Below, piece after piece: positions 35,891 to 44,611 of a stretch of 64,000 nt of DNA. The DNA is from an uncultured Lachnospiraceae bacterium (GTDB lineage: Bacteria > Bacillota > Clostridia > Lachnospirales > Lachnospiraceae). Made by a program: the position numbers and the translations under genes. The first letter of the stretch is position 1; each line of letters begins with the position of its first letter. The DNA lies in the NCBI GenBank assembly GCA_930972465.1, contig CAKNHF010000003.1, positions 1-64,000 of the forward strand, written 5' to 3'. Under the pieces are notes generated by a model. The model searched no databases and had not been told where the DNA came from. It saw only the letters and a list, made by a program, of their open reading frames with translations.

Positions 35891-36107
35891 TCAACATAAC
35901 TTTTTGACCGTTTACCTTGACATTTTCCAAATTCTGGAACACCCAGTTTCCCACATATGGGGAATACTCGATGACTACCGGAATCCAGCAGTCGCGTACG
36001 GACAAATAGAGAAACTGTCCGGGCTTAATGCTGATATTCTGCGGCTTGCTGTCATCAGTGATGTAGAGTCCGGTATCCGGAGCGGCTTTTAATGTTCCTG
36101 TTATCAT
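35883..36107 (-). CDS. Small DUF5348-like protein
   Basis: 74 residues, beginning MITGTLKAAPDTGLYI and containing GQFLYLSVRDCWIPVVIEYS. Size and the pattern of a ligand- or metal-binding beta protein with an RDCW/IPVVIEY core recall DUF5348, a small Firmicutes family often found on mobile or accessory DNA. Function unknown. AAAGGAG lies 10 bp before the start. The gene stands alone between dapF and two tRNA genes. Confidence 0.55.
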   Translation of the reverse strand: MITGTLKAAPDTGLYITDDSKPQNISIKPGQFLYLSVRDCWIPVVIEYSPYVGNWVFQNLENVKVNGQKVMLKN

Positions 36108-36294
36108 GACAATCAGCTCCTTTCATAAAATAACAGCAGAAATTTGATTTCCGAGTTTTACCAGAACAGTGTATCCGAGAATTATGAATAAATCATGTCT
36201 ATTTCTGTAAAAATTTTTAAAAGGTATGTTAAATCCATATAAATTCAGAAAAAATGAAACAAATAAAAAAATGTATAGAATTTAAAAAAAGTGC

Positions 36295-36322
36295 TTGATT
36301 TTTTTGATAAGTTTGGTATAAT
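36295..36322 (+). promoter_or_regulatory. Promoter of the tRNA-Gln/tRNA-Pro unit
   Basis: TTGATT (36295-36300), 16-bp spacer, TATAAT (36317-36322), 37 bp before tRNA-Gln, in a very AT-rich stretch. Confidence 0.65.
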
Positions 36323-36359
36323 AACCATGTTGCTTGTGAGCGACGAAAAAAACAACTGA

Positions 36360-36431
36360 TGCGGAATGGTGTAATTGGCAGCACAGCAGACTCTGACTCT
36401 GTTAGTAGGGGTTCAAGTCCCTTTTCCGTAG
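36360..36431 (+). tRNA. tRNA-Gln (anticodon CUG)
   Basis: A 72-nt cloverleaf. The acceptor is TGCGGAA with TTCCGTA (one G-U) and discriminator G. The anticodon stem GCAGA/TCTGT encloses the loop CTCTGAC, giving anticodon CUG for CAG codons. The T arm is AGGGG-TTCAAGT-CCCTT. The CCA end is not encoded. A hairpin at 36434-36458 follows directly. Confidence 0.85.
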
Positions 36432-36433
36432 CT

Positions 36434-36465
36434 GGGAATTTGCGAAGAGCAAGTTCCCTATTTTA
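36434..36465 (+). terminator. Hairpin between the two tRNA genes
   Basis: GGGAATTTGC (36434-36443) pairs fully with GCAAGTTCCC (36449-36458, one G-U), followed by TATTTTAT. It is either a terminator for tRNA-Gln or a processing stem. Confidence 0.55.
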
Positions 36466-36466
36466 T

Positions 36467-36540
<74 letters not shown>

Positions 36541-36655
36541 TTTTTTTATGCAAAAATATAGGTTTTCGGGCGCTGGACATCCGGTATTTAAACAAACGTT
36601 CGTGTTACCTGGTGTTACCTAACCCGGATAAACCGGAAAAGTTTATTTTATATAT

Positions 36656-36692
36656 TTCCCCTTTGTGTTACTCTAAAGAAAAAGGGGGTTTT
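36656..36692 (+). terminator. Possible terminator downstream of tRNA-Pro
   Basis: CCCCTTT (36658-36664) pairs with AAAGGGG (36681-36687), followed by TTTT. The rest of 36541-36743 holds no gene; a tandem GGTGTTACCT repeat lies near 36605-36622. Confidence 0.45.
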
Positions 36693-36743
36693 CCATTATG
36701 TTATGGAAGCAAAAACGGAATAATCATAAGCAGGAGTGATAAA

Positions 36744-37061
36744 GTGAGAATAGAGGATATACAATATTATTGTGCACAATCTAAGATTAAATGGTATAAA
36801 CACGTTTTGGAAAGAATGCAGGAAAGGGATATCAGCCGTGCAGATGTAAAAAATTGTATAATGCATGGAGAAATAATAGAGGACTATCCCGATGATTTTC
36901 CGCATCCTAGCTGTTTGATTTTTGGTTATACTGTAAATGAAAAAGTGATTCATGCTGTAGTAAGTTTGGATGCTGGAAATGATTCCATCGGAATTATAAC
37001 GGTATATTTTCCAAACACAGATAAATTTGAAGCTGACTTAAAAACAAGGAAGGGGCGTTGA
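36744..37061 (+). CDS. DUF4258 protein, probable toxin of a toxin-antitoxin pair
   Basis: 105 residues. DUF4258 marks are SKIKWYKHVLERMQERDISR, a CIMHGEIIEDYPDD segment and a C-terminal strand pair (VIHAVVSLDAGND, IGIITVYFP). The family has a RelE/BECR-like small fold and is often the first gene of a unit with a YgiT/MqsA zinc-finger gene, exactly as here with 2 bp between stop and start. Likely an mRNA interferase-like toxin. The start is GTG 36744 with AGGAG 7 bp upstream; the frame extends back through tRNA-Pro, which cannot be coding. Confidence 0.75.
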   Translation: MRIEDIQYYCAQSKIKWYKHVLERMQERDISRADVKNCIMHGEIIEDYPDDFPHPSCLIFGYTVNEKVIHAVVSLDAGNDSIGIITVYFPNTDKFEADLKTRKGR

Positions 37062-37063
37062 GT

Positions 37064-37291
37064 ATGTGCATGTTATGTAAATGTGACACGGTTAAGCAGA
37101 GTACCACTACTCATGTGGTTAATTACAATGGATCTGTTATTATTATTAAAAACGTTCCGTGTGAAGAGTGCGAGCAGTGCGGTGAAATCTTTTATACCGA
37201 TGAAGTAGCAGAACGTTTGGAAGAGATGGTTAATGATGCAAAAAAGTTATTGCAGGAAATCTCTGTTATTGATTATTCAAAGGTAGCATAA
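37064..37291 (+). CDS. YgiT/MqsA-type zinc-finger antitoxin
   Basis: 75 residues. Two CxxC pairs (MLCKC near the start, then CEECEQCGEIFY at about 34-45) form the MqsA-type zinc ribbon. The C-terminal part is helical (AERLEEMVNDAKKLLQEI). It is shorter than E. coli MqsA and lacks its C-terminal helix-turn-helix, so DNA binding is uncertain. Neutralises the DUF4258 partner by inference from gene order. ATG 37064 lies 2 bp after the toxin stop. Confidence 0.8.
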   Translation: MCMLCKCDTVKQSTTTHVVNYNGSVIIIKNVPCEECEQCGEIFYTDEVAERLEEMVNDAKKLLQEISVIDYSKVA

Positions 37292-37306
37292 AAAATTTTC
37301 GCAGAT

Positions 37307-37360
37307 AAAAGCACCAACTGGAGGGAAAAATAAATTACTCTCCGGAAGGTGCTTTTTCTT
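37307..37360. terminator. Bidirectional terminator between the antitoxin gene and an ABC remnant
   Basis: AAAAGCACC (37307-37315) pairs with GGTGCTTTT (37348-37356), with an inner TGGAG/CTCC pairing and T-tract CTTTT on the plus strand. It overlaps the end of the minus-strand gene. Confidence 0.65.
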
Positions 37361-37784
37361 TTGCCTGCTGCCTGGAATGGATTTCCCTTAATGCCTGGTC
37401 AAGATAAACCTTATCCCAGTTTTGACGGATTGTTTCCTGTTTAAGCTGCTGAATGCGTTTATCCAGATAGCGGTCAGCCCAATGCATGAGAGTGTCCGGA
37501 ATAAACTTCTTTGGAATCTTCTGAAGAATGTGTGACATGGAAAGTGCAAGGGCATACAGGCAGGAGCGCAGGAGATAACCTGCGAATGCCATAATGCACC
37601 AGAATACATAAAAACCAGACTCTCTGTTGCCGTTCATAAGACCGATGATGATCCTGGCGGCTGCAAAATAAGGCAGCATTCCGCACAGGACGCCGACAGA
37701 AGCGGAGATGACCGCACGGATCAGGCCGCCGTGGTACTGACTGCTCAGTTCCCAGAGACGGAGCATAGGGCTTTTTTGCTGCAT
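37335..37784 (-). pseudogene. N-terminal remnant of an ABC exporter permease
   Basis: 149 residues. The first 85 or so look like the start of a Firmicutes ABC exporter: LRLWELSSQYHGGLIRAVIS, two membrane spans (VGVLCGMLPYFAAARIIIGL and GFYVFWCIMAFAGYLL) and ALALSMSH. The sequence then changes to an unrelated charged helical tail (KKFIPDTLMHWADRYLDKRI) and ends; there is no Walker motif. Full proteins of this type are about 580 residues. I interpret it as a 5' remnant joined to other sequence by deletion. It has a good AAGGAGG site, so a small membrane protein may still be made. A TetR gene lies upstream on the same strand. Confidence 0.5.
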
Positions 37785-37906
37785 TGTAATTCCTCCTTGT
37801 GATTAGAAATATATTACTTGAATTAGATAAGACTAACCAAGCGGTTTATAATAAGGCCATCGCCTGCGGTACCGGACAGGAAACAGCCTGATTATCAGTG
37901 TAACGG

Positions 37907-38536
37907 TTATTCCGAGATCTCCGGATTGAAAACTATGGAGAATCCCTGCATATGGTATCGGTTGAGCAGCCGGATATACTTCCTTGCGTCATCGCGGCTC
38001 ATATTGTGGCGTACCACCTCAAACATTCCATTAAAATATGCAGTGACAATGATGTGAATGAAGTCTTCGGTAACAACACCGGATTTTACACTTTCGCAAT
38101 TGATCACTTCCATATATTTGTATGTATATTCAACTTCAATATCCACCAGCTCATCAACAAAACCGGAAAAACGGGTTCCGTCTGAGCAGTCCAGAAGCAG
38201 ACGGAACTCATCAAAATGGTCATAGATATATTCCAGCATCTCCATCTGATGACGGGATGTGTATTCTCCCATTTCCGCTTCCTGTGTGCTGTCGTCCAGT
38301 GAATGGAAATTCTCCTGGATCTCCACAAACATATCTTTCAACTGGTCTGCAGCGGGACCTACGATAGCATCGAACAGTCCTGCTTTATCTTTGAACCGGG
38401 TGTAGATCGAACCCGTACTTGTGCCGGCCGCCTGCGCGATAACGCGAAGGGAGGCGTCTTTATATCCCTTTTCCAGAAATTCCTTTTTCGCACAGGCGAG
38501 CACAGATTCGTATACTCCTTCAATTTGCTTTGCCAT
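37907..38536 (-). CDS. TetR-family regulator
   Basis: 209 residues. The N-terminal helix-turn-helix is typical (KEFLEKGYKDASLRVIAQAA, GTSTGSIYTRFKDKAGLFDA). The C-terminal ligand domain is helical and not assignable. It would repress itself and the downstream exporter, of which only a remnant remains. The start is 38536; the longer frame from 38548 contains the ribosome binding site GGAGGC. An imperfect 28-bp palindrome at 38589-38616 is its probable operator. Confidence 0.88.
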   Translation of the reverse strand: MAKQIEGVYESVLACAKKEFLEKGYKDASLRVIAQAAGTSTGSIYTRFKDKAGLFDAIVGPAADQLKDMFVEIQENFHSLDDSTQEAEMGEYTSRHQMEMLEYIYDHFDEFRLLLDCSDGTRFSGFVDELVDIEVEYTYKYMEVINCESVKSGVVTEDFIHIIVTAYFNGMFEVVRHNMSRDDARKYIRLLNRYHMQGFSIVFNPEISE

Positions 38537-38588
38537 AACAGCCTCCATTCCGCCTTTTCATCCGGCGGCACAAAAGATCATTTGAATT

Positions 38589-38616
38589 CATAACGGTGTT
38601 TCGTAACGCTGTTATG
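38589..38616. promoter_or_regulatory. Probable TetR operator, 28-bp imperfect palindrome
   Basis: CATAACGGTGTTTC and GTAACGCTGTTATG form a dyad with 22 of 28 positions symmetric, 53 bp upstream of the TetR start and between divergent genes. Confidence 0.55.
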
Positions 38617-38739
38617 ATTATATTCAACTGGAGAAGATCTGTCAATAGGGAAACAGGAACTTCTGTATAGAACCAGAGGCGATCAGTTAGTCGCTGCAAA
38701 ACAACAAAATGATAAAAGTTATTATTATCGATATTTTTG

Positions 38740-38768
38740 TTGACATATAATCTGCCTGAAGTTACAAT
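38740..38768 (+). promoter_or_regulatory. Sigma-A promoter of ahpC
   Basis: TTGACA (38740-38745), 17-bp spacer, TACAAT (38763-38768), 52 bp before the ahpC start. An AT-rich stretch with partial dyads upstream could hold a PerR site, but no clear match was seen. Confidence 0.7.
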
Positions 38769-38819
38769 TAGATTAGCTGCAACTAACTAAAAATGAAGTC
38801 ATTTAAGGAGGTATTACCT

Positions 38820-39383
38820 ATGTCATTGATCAACAAAGAAATCGGTGAGTTTTGTGTTCAGGCTTATCACAACGAAGCTTTCAAAGAAGTGAAAAAAGAG
38901 GATGTGCTGGGAAGATGGAGCATTTTCTTCTTTTATCCGGCGGACTTTACTTTTGTGTGCCCGACGGAACTGGAGGATCTCGCGGGCAAATACCCGGAAT
39001 TCCAGGCGGCAGGATGCGAAGTCTACTCTGTGTCCTGCGATACCCACTATGTCCACAAGGCGTGGCATGACGCTTCTGAACGGATCAAAAAGATCGGATA
39101 TCCCATGCTGGCGGATCCAACACATGTGATCTCAAGAGATTTTGATGTTTACATTGAGGCGGACGGCGTGGCAGAGAGAGGGACATTTATCGTCAACCCC
39201 GAAGGAAAGATCGCGGCCTATGAGGTCAATGCGGGAAATGTGGGGCGCAACGCGGATGAGCTGCTGCGTAAACTGCAGGCGTGCCAGTTCGTATATGAGC
39301 ACGGCGATGAGGTGTGCCCGGCGAAATGGCAGCCGGGAGCAGAAACGCTGAAGCCGAGCCTGGATCTGGTGGGCCAGTTATAA
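38820..39383 (+). CDS. ahpC: Alkyl hydroperoxide reductase subunit C (2-Cys peroxiredoxin)
   Basis: 187 residues. The peroxidatic Cys lies in FYPADFTFVCPTELEDLA, and the resolving Cys in HGDEVCPAKWQPG near the C-terminus. It reduces hydrogen peroxide and organic hydroperoxides and is recycled by an AhpF-type flavoprotein, encoded 80 bp downstream. ATG 38820 follows AAGGAGG at 8 bp; the frame from 38793 has no site. Confidence 0.97.
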   Translation: MSLINKEIGEFCVQAYHNEAFKEVKKEDVLGRWSIFFFYPADFTFVCPTELEDLAGKYPEFQAAGCEVYSVSCDTHYVHKAWHDASERIKKIGYPMLADPTHVISRDFDVYIEADGVAERGTFIVNPEGKIAAYEVNAGNVGRNADELLRKLQACQFVYEHGDEVCPAKWQPGAETLKPSLDLVGQL

Positions 39384-39463
39384 ACGAGAAGAGGTTTGAA
39401 AAGAGGGGCGGCTGTGTGCTGCCCCTGAAATAATGAAAGGCTTATTATCCAAGGGAGAAAATG

Positions 39464-41203
39464 ATGAAGGAATTATATGATGTAGTTGTGATCGGAGGAG
39501 GACCTGCCGGGCTGACTGCCGCTCTCTATCTGGCGCGGGCACGCTATCGCGTGGTTGTTGTGGAAAAAGAACAGTTTGGAGGACAGATCGTGATCACAGA
39601 AGAGGTAGTGAACTATCCGGGAGTGGAGCGCACTTCAGGAAGAGCGCTGACTGAGAGCATGCGCAGACAGGCTCAGAATTTCGGTGCGGAATTTCTGCTT
39701 GCGGAAGTGACGGAGCTTGATATGTCAGCCGATATTAAAAAAGTAAAGACCAGCCGCGGTGAGTCGTCCTGTTTCGGCGTGCTGCTGGCAGCCGGAGCTC
39801 ATCCCCGCAAGGTGGGATTTCAGGGGGAAGAGGAATTCCGCGGAAGAGGGATCGCCTACTGCGCCACCTGTGACGGGGAATTTTTTACCGGAAGGGACGT
39901 CTTTGTGATCGGCGGCGGATTCGCGGCTGCCGAGGAGAGCGTATTCCTGACGAAATATGCGCGTCATGTGACGGTGCTGATCCGGGGGGACGGATTCAAA
40001 TGCGCGCCGTCTGTTGCGGAGCCGGCGCTGAACCATGAAAAGATCACTGTGCTCACGAATACGGAAGTGATCGAGGCGTCAGGGGAAAGTACGCTTGAGT
40101 GTCTGCGTTATCGGAAGAATGTTACAGGAGAGATCATGGAATACCGGCCGCCGGAAGGGGAGAATTTCGGAGTCTTCGTCTTTGCCGGATATGAGCCCGC
40201 AACGGATCTGGTGAGAGGGATCGCGGAGTGCGACGAGCGCGGTTATATCGTGACAGACCGTCTGCAGAAGACAAGCTGTGACGGATTGTATGCTGCCGGG
40301 GACGTGTGTATCAAACCTTTGCGGCAGGTGGTGACGGCAGTGGGAGACGGAGCTCTTGCTGCGACAGAACTGGAGCGCTACGCTGCCGCCATGCAGAAAA
40401 AGACAGGGCTTCATCCGGAACAGCCGTCGGCAGAGCGTCCGGGCCGGGGAGCTGCGGATCCTGAGGGACAGACGTCTGCCGTCCCAGGAGAAAACGCGGG
40501 CAGCCGTGAGCCGGGGGCAACAGGGATGTCTTCGGGGAAAACGGAGAACGCAGTAAAGACAGCGGAAGAAGGCGGCATCTTCACTCCGGAGATGACCGCA
40601 CAGTTAAGGAGCGTGTTCGATAAGATGTCTTCTCCCTTGATACTGGAGCTGTATCTGGATGACACGCCCCTTTCAATGGAACTGAAGAGCTACGCGGAAG
40701 AACTTGCCGGGCTGACAGGAAAGATACAGTTGAAAAACATCCGGTTATCTGATCCGGATTCTGTTCCGGTGAAAGCGGAGGATCTGCCCTGTGTACGGGT
40801 GTGCAGGGCGAATGGAGAGTGGAGCGGCCTCGCCTTTCACGGCGTGCCCGGCGGACATGAATTTACGTCATTCGTTCTTGGACTTTATAATACGTCGGGA
40901 CCCGGCCAGCCGCTGGATGAGAAAACGCTGGAAGACCTGGGAAAAATATCGAGAACAGTGAATATGAAGATCCTGGTCTCCCTGTCCTGCACGATGTGTC
41001 CGGAACTGGTAACGGCTGCCCAGCGCATTGCGGCGGAGAATCCCTTTGTAACAGCGGAAGTCTACGATCTGAATCATTTTCCGGCGTTAAAAGACCGGCA
41101 TCAAGTGATGAGCGTCCCCTGCCTTGTGATCAATGACGGGGAAAAAGTTGTGTTTGGGAAGAAGAATGTGGGGCAGGTAGTGGAGTTGATAAACAGTCTG
41201 TAG
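39464..41203 (+). CDS. AhpF-like flavoprotein with C-terminal thioredoxin-fold domains
   Basis: 579 residues. Residues 1 to about 310 are thioredoxin-reductase-like: FAD site VVIGGGPAGLTAALYLARAR, redox-active CATC in YCATCDGEFF, NADPH site VFVIGGGFAAAEES, and the second FAD motif GLYAAGDVC. A Pro/Gly/Glu-rich linker of about 60 residues leads to two thioredoxin folds (about 370-579), the second with the active site SCTMCPELV. In E. coli AhpF these two folds are at the N-terminus, so the order is swapped here. The product would pass electrons from NAD(P)H to AhpC encoded just upstream. ATG 39464 is better spaced than ATG 39461 from GGGAG. Confidence 0.92.
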   Translation: MKELYDVVVIGGGPAGLTAALYLARARYRVVVVEKEQFGGQIVITEEVVNYPGVERTSGRALTESMRRQAQNFGAEFLLAEVTELDMSADIKKVKTSRGESSCFGVLLAAGAHPRKVGFQGEEEFRGRGIAYCATCDGEFFTGRDVFVIGGGFAAAEESVFLTKYARHVTVLIRGDGFKCAPSVAEPALNHEKITVLTNTEVIEASGESTLECLRYRKNVTGEIMEYRPPEGENFGVFVFAGYEPATDLVRGIAECDERGYIVTDRLQKTSCDGLYAAGDVCIKPLRQVVTAVGDGALAATELERYAAAMQKKTGLHPEQPSAERPGRGAADPEGQTSAVPGENAGSREPGATGMSSGKTENAVKTAEEGGIFTPEMTAQLRSVFDKMSSPLILELYLDDTPLSMELKSYAEELAGLTGKIQLKNIRLSDPDSVPVKAEDLPCVRVCRANGEWSGLAFHGVPGGHEFTSFVLGLYNTSGPGQPLDEKTLEDLGKISRTVNMKILVSLSCTMCPELVTAAQRIAAENPFVTAEVYDLNHFPALKDRHQVMSVPCLVINDGEKVVFGKKNVGQVVELINSL

Positions 41204-41312
41204 ATCCTGCTGACTGCACGGAAATTTCTTTCCGCAGATCAGTTTTTAGCTGCCCGGAGGGAGAAAGCACTGGGAAGAGAAAAAAAGATAAAGAGAAAAG
41301 AGGAGAAGAAAG

Positions 41313-41798
41313 ATGACAATTCTTATTGAAAGCCTGATCGGAATTCTCTTATTTACAATTATCATAGTGACTTTAACATTGAAAGATCCATTGACCTCGG
41401 TCGGAGATTATCCTCCTGCTATCCGGGAAAAGTGTATTGAACTGGGCCTGATCGCTGAGAGAAAGCAGCGCTTTACCAGGGAAGATCTCATCCGGAAAGG
41501 GATAGCGGCGGCAGCTTTTGTGCTGATATTCGCTCTGGTCCTGAAACATTTCAACGGCGCAGACACATTTTTGCAGGGATTTGCGGAGTCCTATCTGATC
41601 TGGCTGATCATTGACTGGTATGATGCGCTGGTTCTTGACTGCATCTGGTTCTGCCATTCACGAAAGGTCCGGATCCCGGGCACGGAAGATATGAAAGAAT
41701 ATAAGGATTACCGGTTTCATATCAGGCAGTCCTGTATCGGTATGCTGCTGGGACTGCCGGTCTGCCTTGCGGTAGGGGTGATCACGGCGATCCTGTGA
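41313..41798 (+). CDS. Four-helix membrane protein, unknown function
   Basis: 161 residues with predicted spans near residues 3-23, 62-80, 88-110 and 143-160. The loop between helices 1 and 2 carries DYPPAIREKCIELGLI, and helix 3 has LIIDWYDALVLDCIWFC. I recognise this general type from Clostridia next to TetR genes but cannot give a function. GAGGAG is 7 bp upstream of ATG. It sits between the peroxide module and a TetR gene and has no evident partner. Confidence 0.65.
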   Translation: MTILIESLIGILLFTIIIVTLTLKDPLTSVGDYPPAIREKCIELGLIAERKQRFTREDLIRKGIAAAAFVLIFALVLKHFNGADTFLQGFAESYLIWLIIDWYDALVLDCIWFCHSRKVRIPGTEDMKEYKDYRFHIRQSCIGMLLGLPVCLAVGVITAIL

Positions 41799-41806
41799 TT
41801 GTGGTT

Positions 41807-41846
41807 GACATTTTCACAGATGCATAGTAAAATAACGTTGTTATTT
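41807..41846 (+). promoter_or_regulatory. Promoter/operator of the TetR gene at 41863
   Basis: TTGACA, 17 bp, TAAAAT lies over about 41807-41835 and is overlapped by the perfect palindrome AAATAAC-GTT-GTTATTT (41830-41846). The same ATAAC-N3-GTTAT box recurs at 42538-42550 before the downstream ABC genes. Confidence 0.65.
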
Positions 41847-41862
41847 ACGGAGGTGGAGACTC

Positions 41863-42495
41863 ATGTCAAGAAAAGCCGGGACGATCTCGGAGGAGACAAA
41901 GACCCGCCTGCTCCAGGCGGCAACGGAGGAATTCGCGGAATTCGGCTATGAGAAATCCTCTCTGCGCAGGATATGCAAAAACGCGGAAGTGACCACAGGG
42001 GCACTTTACTTTTTCTTTCAGGATAAGGAAGACCTGTTTCAGAGTGTGATCGCTCCGGTCACGGAGCCGATCCTGCAGATGATGGAGTCGCACTATGAAA
42101 AGGAGAGGGCGTGCAACTGGGAGGAGCTGGGGGACGCCGGGGGCGAGGAGGAAGACATCAGGGCTTCTTTTGCGATCCTGGATATCTGTTACGGGAATAA
42201 AAAAGTCACGGACATTATCCTCAGCAGCCGGAACCTTCCTGTGGTCACAGCGTTTTTTGACCGCATGATCGAGATCATGGATATGCAGACGGTGCATCTG
42301 CTGAAGCTTGCGGACGAAAACAGTATTTCCGTACAGAATAAATATGCGATCCACTGGTTCTCTCATCTGCAGATCGACGCCATGCTCAACGTCGTATCCC
42401 ACGGGCTGGGAGAAGAAGAGGCGAAGGAGCAGTTGAAGATCGCGATCCGTTTCTTGCGGGGTGGCTTTCAGACATTTGCCGAAAGCGGGCAGTGA
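41863..42495 (+). CDS. TetR-family regulator of a decayed ABC transporter
   Basis: 210 residues. Helix-turn-helix EFGYEKSSLRRICKNAEVTT and GALYFFFQDKEDLFQSV identify TetR. GGAGGTGG is 7 bp before ATG. Its own promoter and the promoter of the following ABC genes share the box ATAAC-N3-GTTAT, which argues that this protein represses both. The regulator is intact although the transporter it would control is not. Confidence 0.9.
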   Translation: MSRKAGTISEETKTRLLQAATEEFAEFGYEKSSLRRICKNAEVTTGALYFFFQDKEDLFQSVIAPVTEPILQMMESHYEKERACNWEELGDAGGEEEDIRASFAILDICYGNKKVTDIILSSRNLPVVTAFFDRMIEIMDMQTVHLLKLADENSISVQNKYAIHWFSHLQIDAMLNVVSHGLGEEEAKEQLKIAIRFLRGGFQTFAESGQ

Positions 42496-42537
42496 ATTTT
42501 TGGGACCTGATCAGGGTCCTAAAAAAATAACAAAAAC

Positions 42538-42550
42538 ATAACACTGTTAT
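42538..42550. promoter_or_regulatory. Second copy of the TetR operator, before the ABC genes
   Basis: ATAAC-ACT-GTTAT, a perfect 13-bp dyad 20 bp upstream of the ATPase remnant. It matches the box at 41830-41846. Confidence 0.6.
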
Positions 42551-42569
42551 TTTATAAGGAGGGACAGAT

Positions 42570-42818
42570 ATGTATATTAAAGTGGAAAAGATCAGAAAGA
42601 GCTACGGAGAGGGCGGAGCGCTGGATATCGGAACCGCAACGGAGATCCTTATACTCCTTGAGGAGATCAACCGGCGATACGGGACTACCATGCTGATCGT
42701 GACGCACAATGATGCGATCAGGGATATGGCGCATAAGGTGATCCGGATACGGGACGGTCAGATCAGCAGAGAATATGAAAACACAACGAGGGTTCCGGCG
42801 TCGGAGCTGGAACGCTGA
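42570..42818 (+). pseudogene. ABC transporter ATPase with a large in-frame internal deletion
   Basis: 82 residues. The start (MYIKVEKIRKSYGEGG) and the end (ALDIGTATEILILLEEINRR, then MLIVTHNDAIRDMAHKVIRI) are those of an FtsX-partner ATPase of about 230 residues. Walker A, Q-loop, signature and the first part of Walker B are missing, so roughly 150 residues have been lost in frame between residues 16 and 17. The product cannot bind ATP normally. GGAGGGAC precedes the start and a TetR operator lies upstream, so it may still be expressed. Confidence 0.8.
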
Positions 42819-42830
42819 GAGGAGGAGCGT

Positions 42831-44611
42831 ATGCAGAAAATATTTTTGAAGAGGACGATACGGGATCTGAGGGAAAATCTGTTCCGGTATCTTGCCCTGT
42901 TCCTGCTGATCATCCTTTGCATGTTTATGGTAGTGGGAATCGTGGGAGCGGCGCAGAGCGTTATAGGCACCGTGAATACCCATGCGGAAGAGAACCATCT
43001 TGAGGACGGACAGTTTGGAGTTTTCCGGCCTTTGGCTGAGCAGGAAAAAGGAAACTGGAAGATGCCGGCGCCGTTCTGGAGGAGCATTTCTATCTGGATT
43101 TGCAGACGGATGACGGCTCCACTCTGAGGGTGATGGAGAACAGGAAGAAGATCGATCTTCTGGATCTGTACGACGGGAGTGAGGCCGCTGCTCCGGATGA
43201 AGCGGCGGTGGAACGGATCTATGCGGACGCCCACGGGATAGAGACGGGAAATACAGTGACGATCGCCGGAAAAGAGTTTACGGTCAGCGGGATCGTCACG
43301 ACTGCCGATTATGAGTACTGTCTGCGGAATATGTCGGATATGTCTGCCGACGGGAAGAAGTTCGGCACGGCCTTTGTCACCCCGGAGGCATATGAAGAAC
43401 TGCTGAAGGGCGGTATGGCAGAGCACAGCGAAGAATATCGCTACAGCTATATCCTTCGGGATGGGCTGACGGACGCAGAGTTGAAGGAAATGCTCTCATC
43501 CATAAAAATCTCTGCGGATCAGGCGGGGAATCTGACTGATCTTACGACGGCGGACGCCAATCCCAGGATCAAGGCGGTGAATGACGACGTTGCGATCAAT
43601 CAGAGCGTGGGACTGCTGGCAGGGGTGATCGTTCTTGTCCTGATCACCTATGTGATCTCTGTCTTTATCGTGCATTCTATTGACAGTGAAAGTTCTGTCA
43701 TCGGCGCTTTGTATGCCCTGGGGGTAAAACGGGGACAGCTCATACTCCACTATACCATGCTTCCGACCTTTCTCTGTCTGGCAGGCAGAGGAGTACGCCG
43801 GAGAGCAGGGCGAAGAGCATGCCGTCAGGACCAGGGATATATCCGGACGTTTCAGGTACGTCAGCTCACCCGGGAGAAGCGGAGCAGCTTTGCAGTTCTG
43901 GGAGGAATGTTTGTGCCTATGCTGATCCTGATGCTGGGGCTTACCTGCTATGCGCTCTGCCGTAACATCCGGACCGACACCGCAGCGGATATCCGGTATG
44001 AGGCGATGTACCTTTTCAAATATCCCTCTGAGACCGTGCCGGAAGGCGGCTATGAGGCCTATGTGGAAACACTGAACAAAGAAGTCATGGGATATGACAT
44101 GGAGGCAACGGTCATAGGGCTGATCGAAGAAAATCCGTTTTTCCCTGAGATCAGCAGCCGGCAGAAGAATCAGATCAGCATCTCTGATTCAGTGGCAGAA
44201 AAATACGGTCTGTCAGTGGGAGACGACCTGGTCTTAAATGACAGGCTGGATGAAATGTCATACGGGTTTGAGGTGAAGGAAGTAGTCCCGTACTCGGCAG
44301 GGCTGTGTGTGTTTATGGATATTGACAGTATGCGGGAACTGTGGGGGCAGAAGGAAGATTACTATAACGCGGTCTATGCAGATCACGAACTGGATGTGGA
44401 TCCGGAGCGGCTATACTCGGTGTCGATGCGGGAGGATGCCGTGACGGGAGCGGGAGTCTTCATGGACGTCATGAAGGAAATGATGTTTACACTGATCGCG
44501 GTCGCGGCTGTGTTCGGGGGGATCGCTGTCGGATATTTCCTAATCCGGACCGCGCTGATGAGAAGGGTGAAAGCGATGACGCCGGCGGAGGTGCTGAAGG
44601 AGCGGGAGTAA
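42831..44611 (+). pseudogene. FtsX-type ABC permease, frameshifted and internally deleted
   Basis: The frame from 42831 encodes the normal start (KRTIRDLRENLFRYLALFLL) for about 75 residues. Near 43050-43056, in an A-rich run, the sense of the protein moves to another frame (KLEDAGAVLEEHFYLDLQ), which continues as the frame read from 43100 to 44611. In that second part, membrane and periplasmic segments are recognisable, but at about 43785-43855 an unrelated Arg-rich stretch joins LPTFLCLAG directly to FQVRQLTREKRSSF. This marks a deletion that removed several helices. Intact relatives are about 1000-1100 residues. The gene ends with a normal FtsX tail (MTPAEVLKERE). Two lesions make this a pseudogene. 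Confidence 0.8.
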
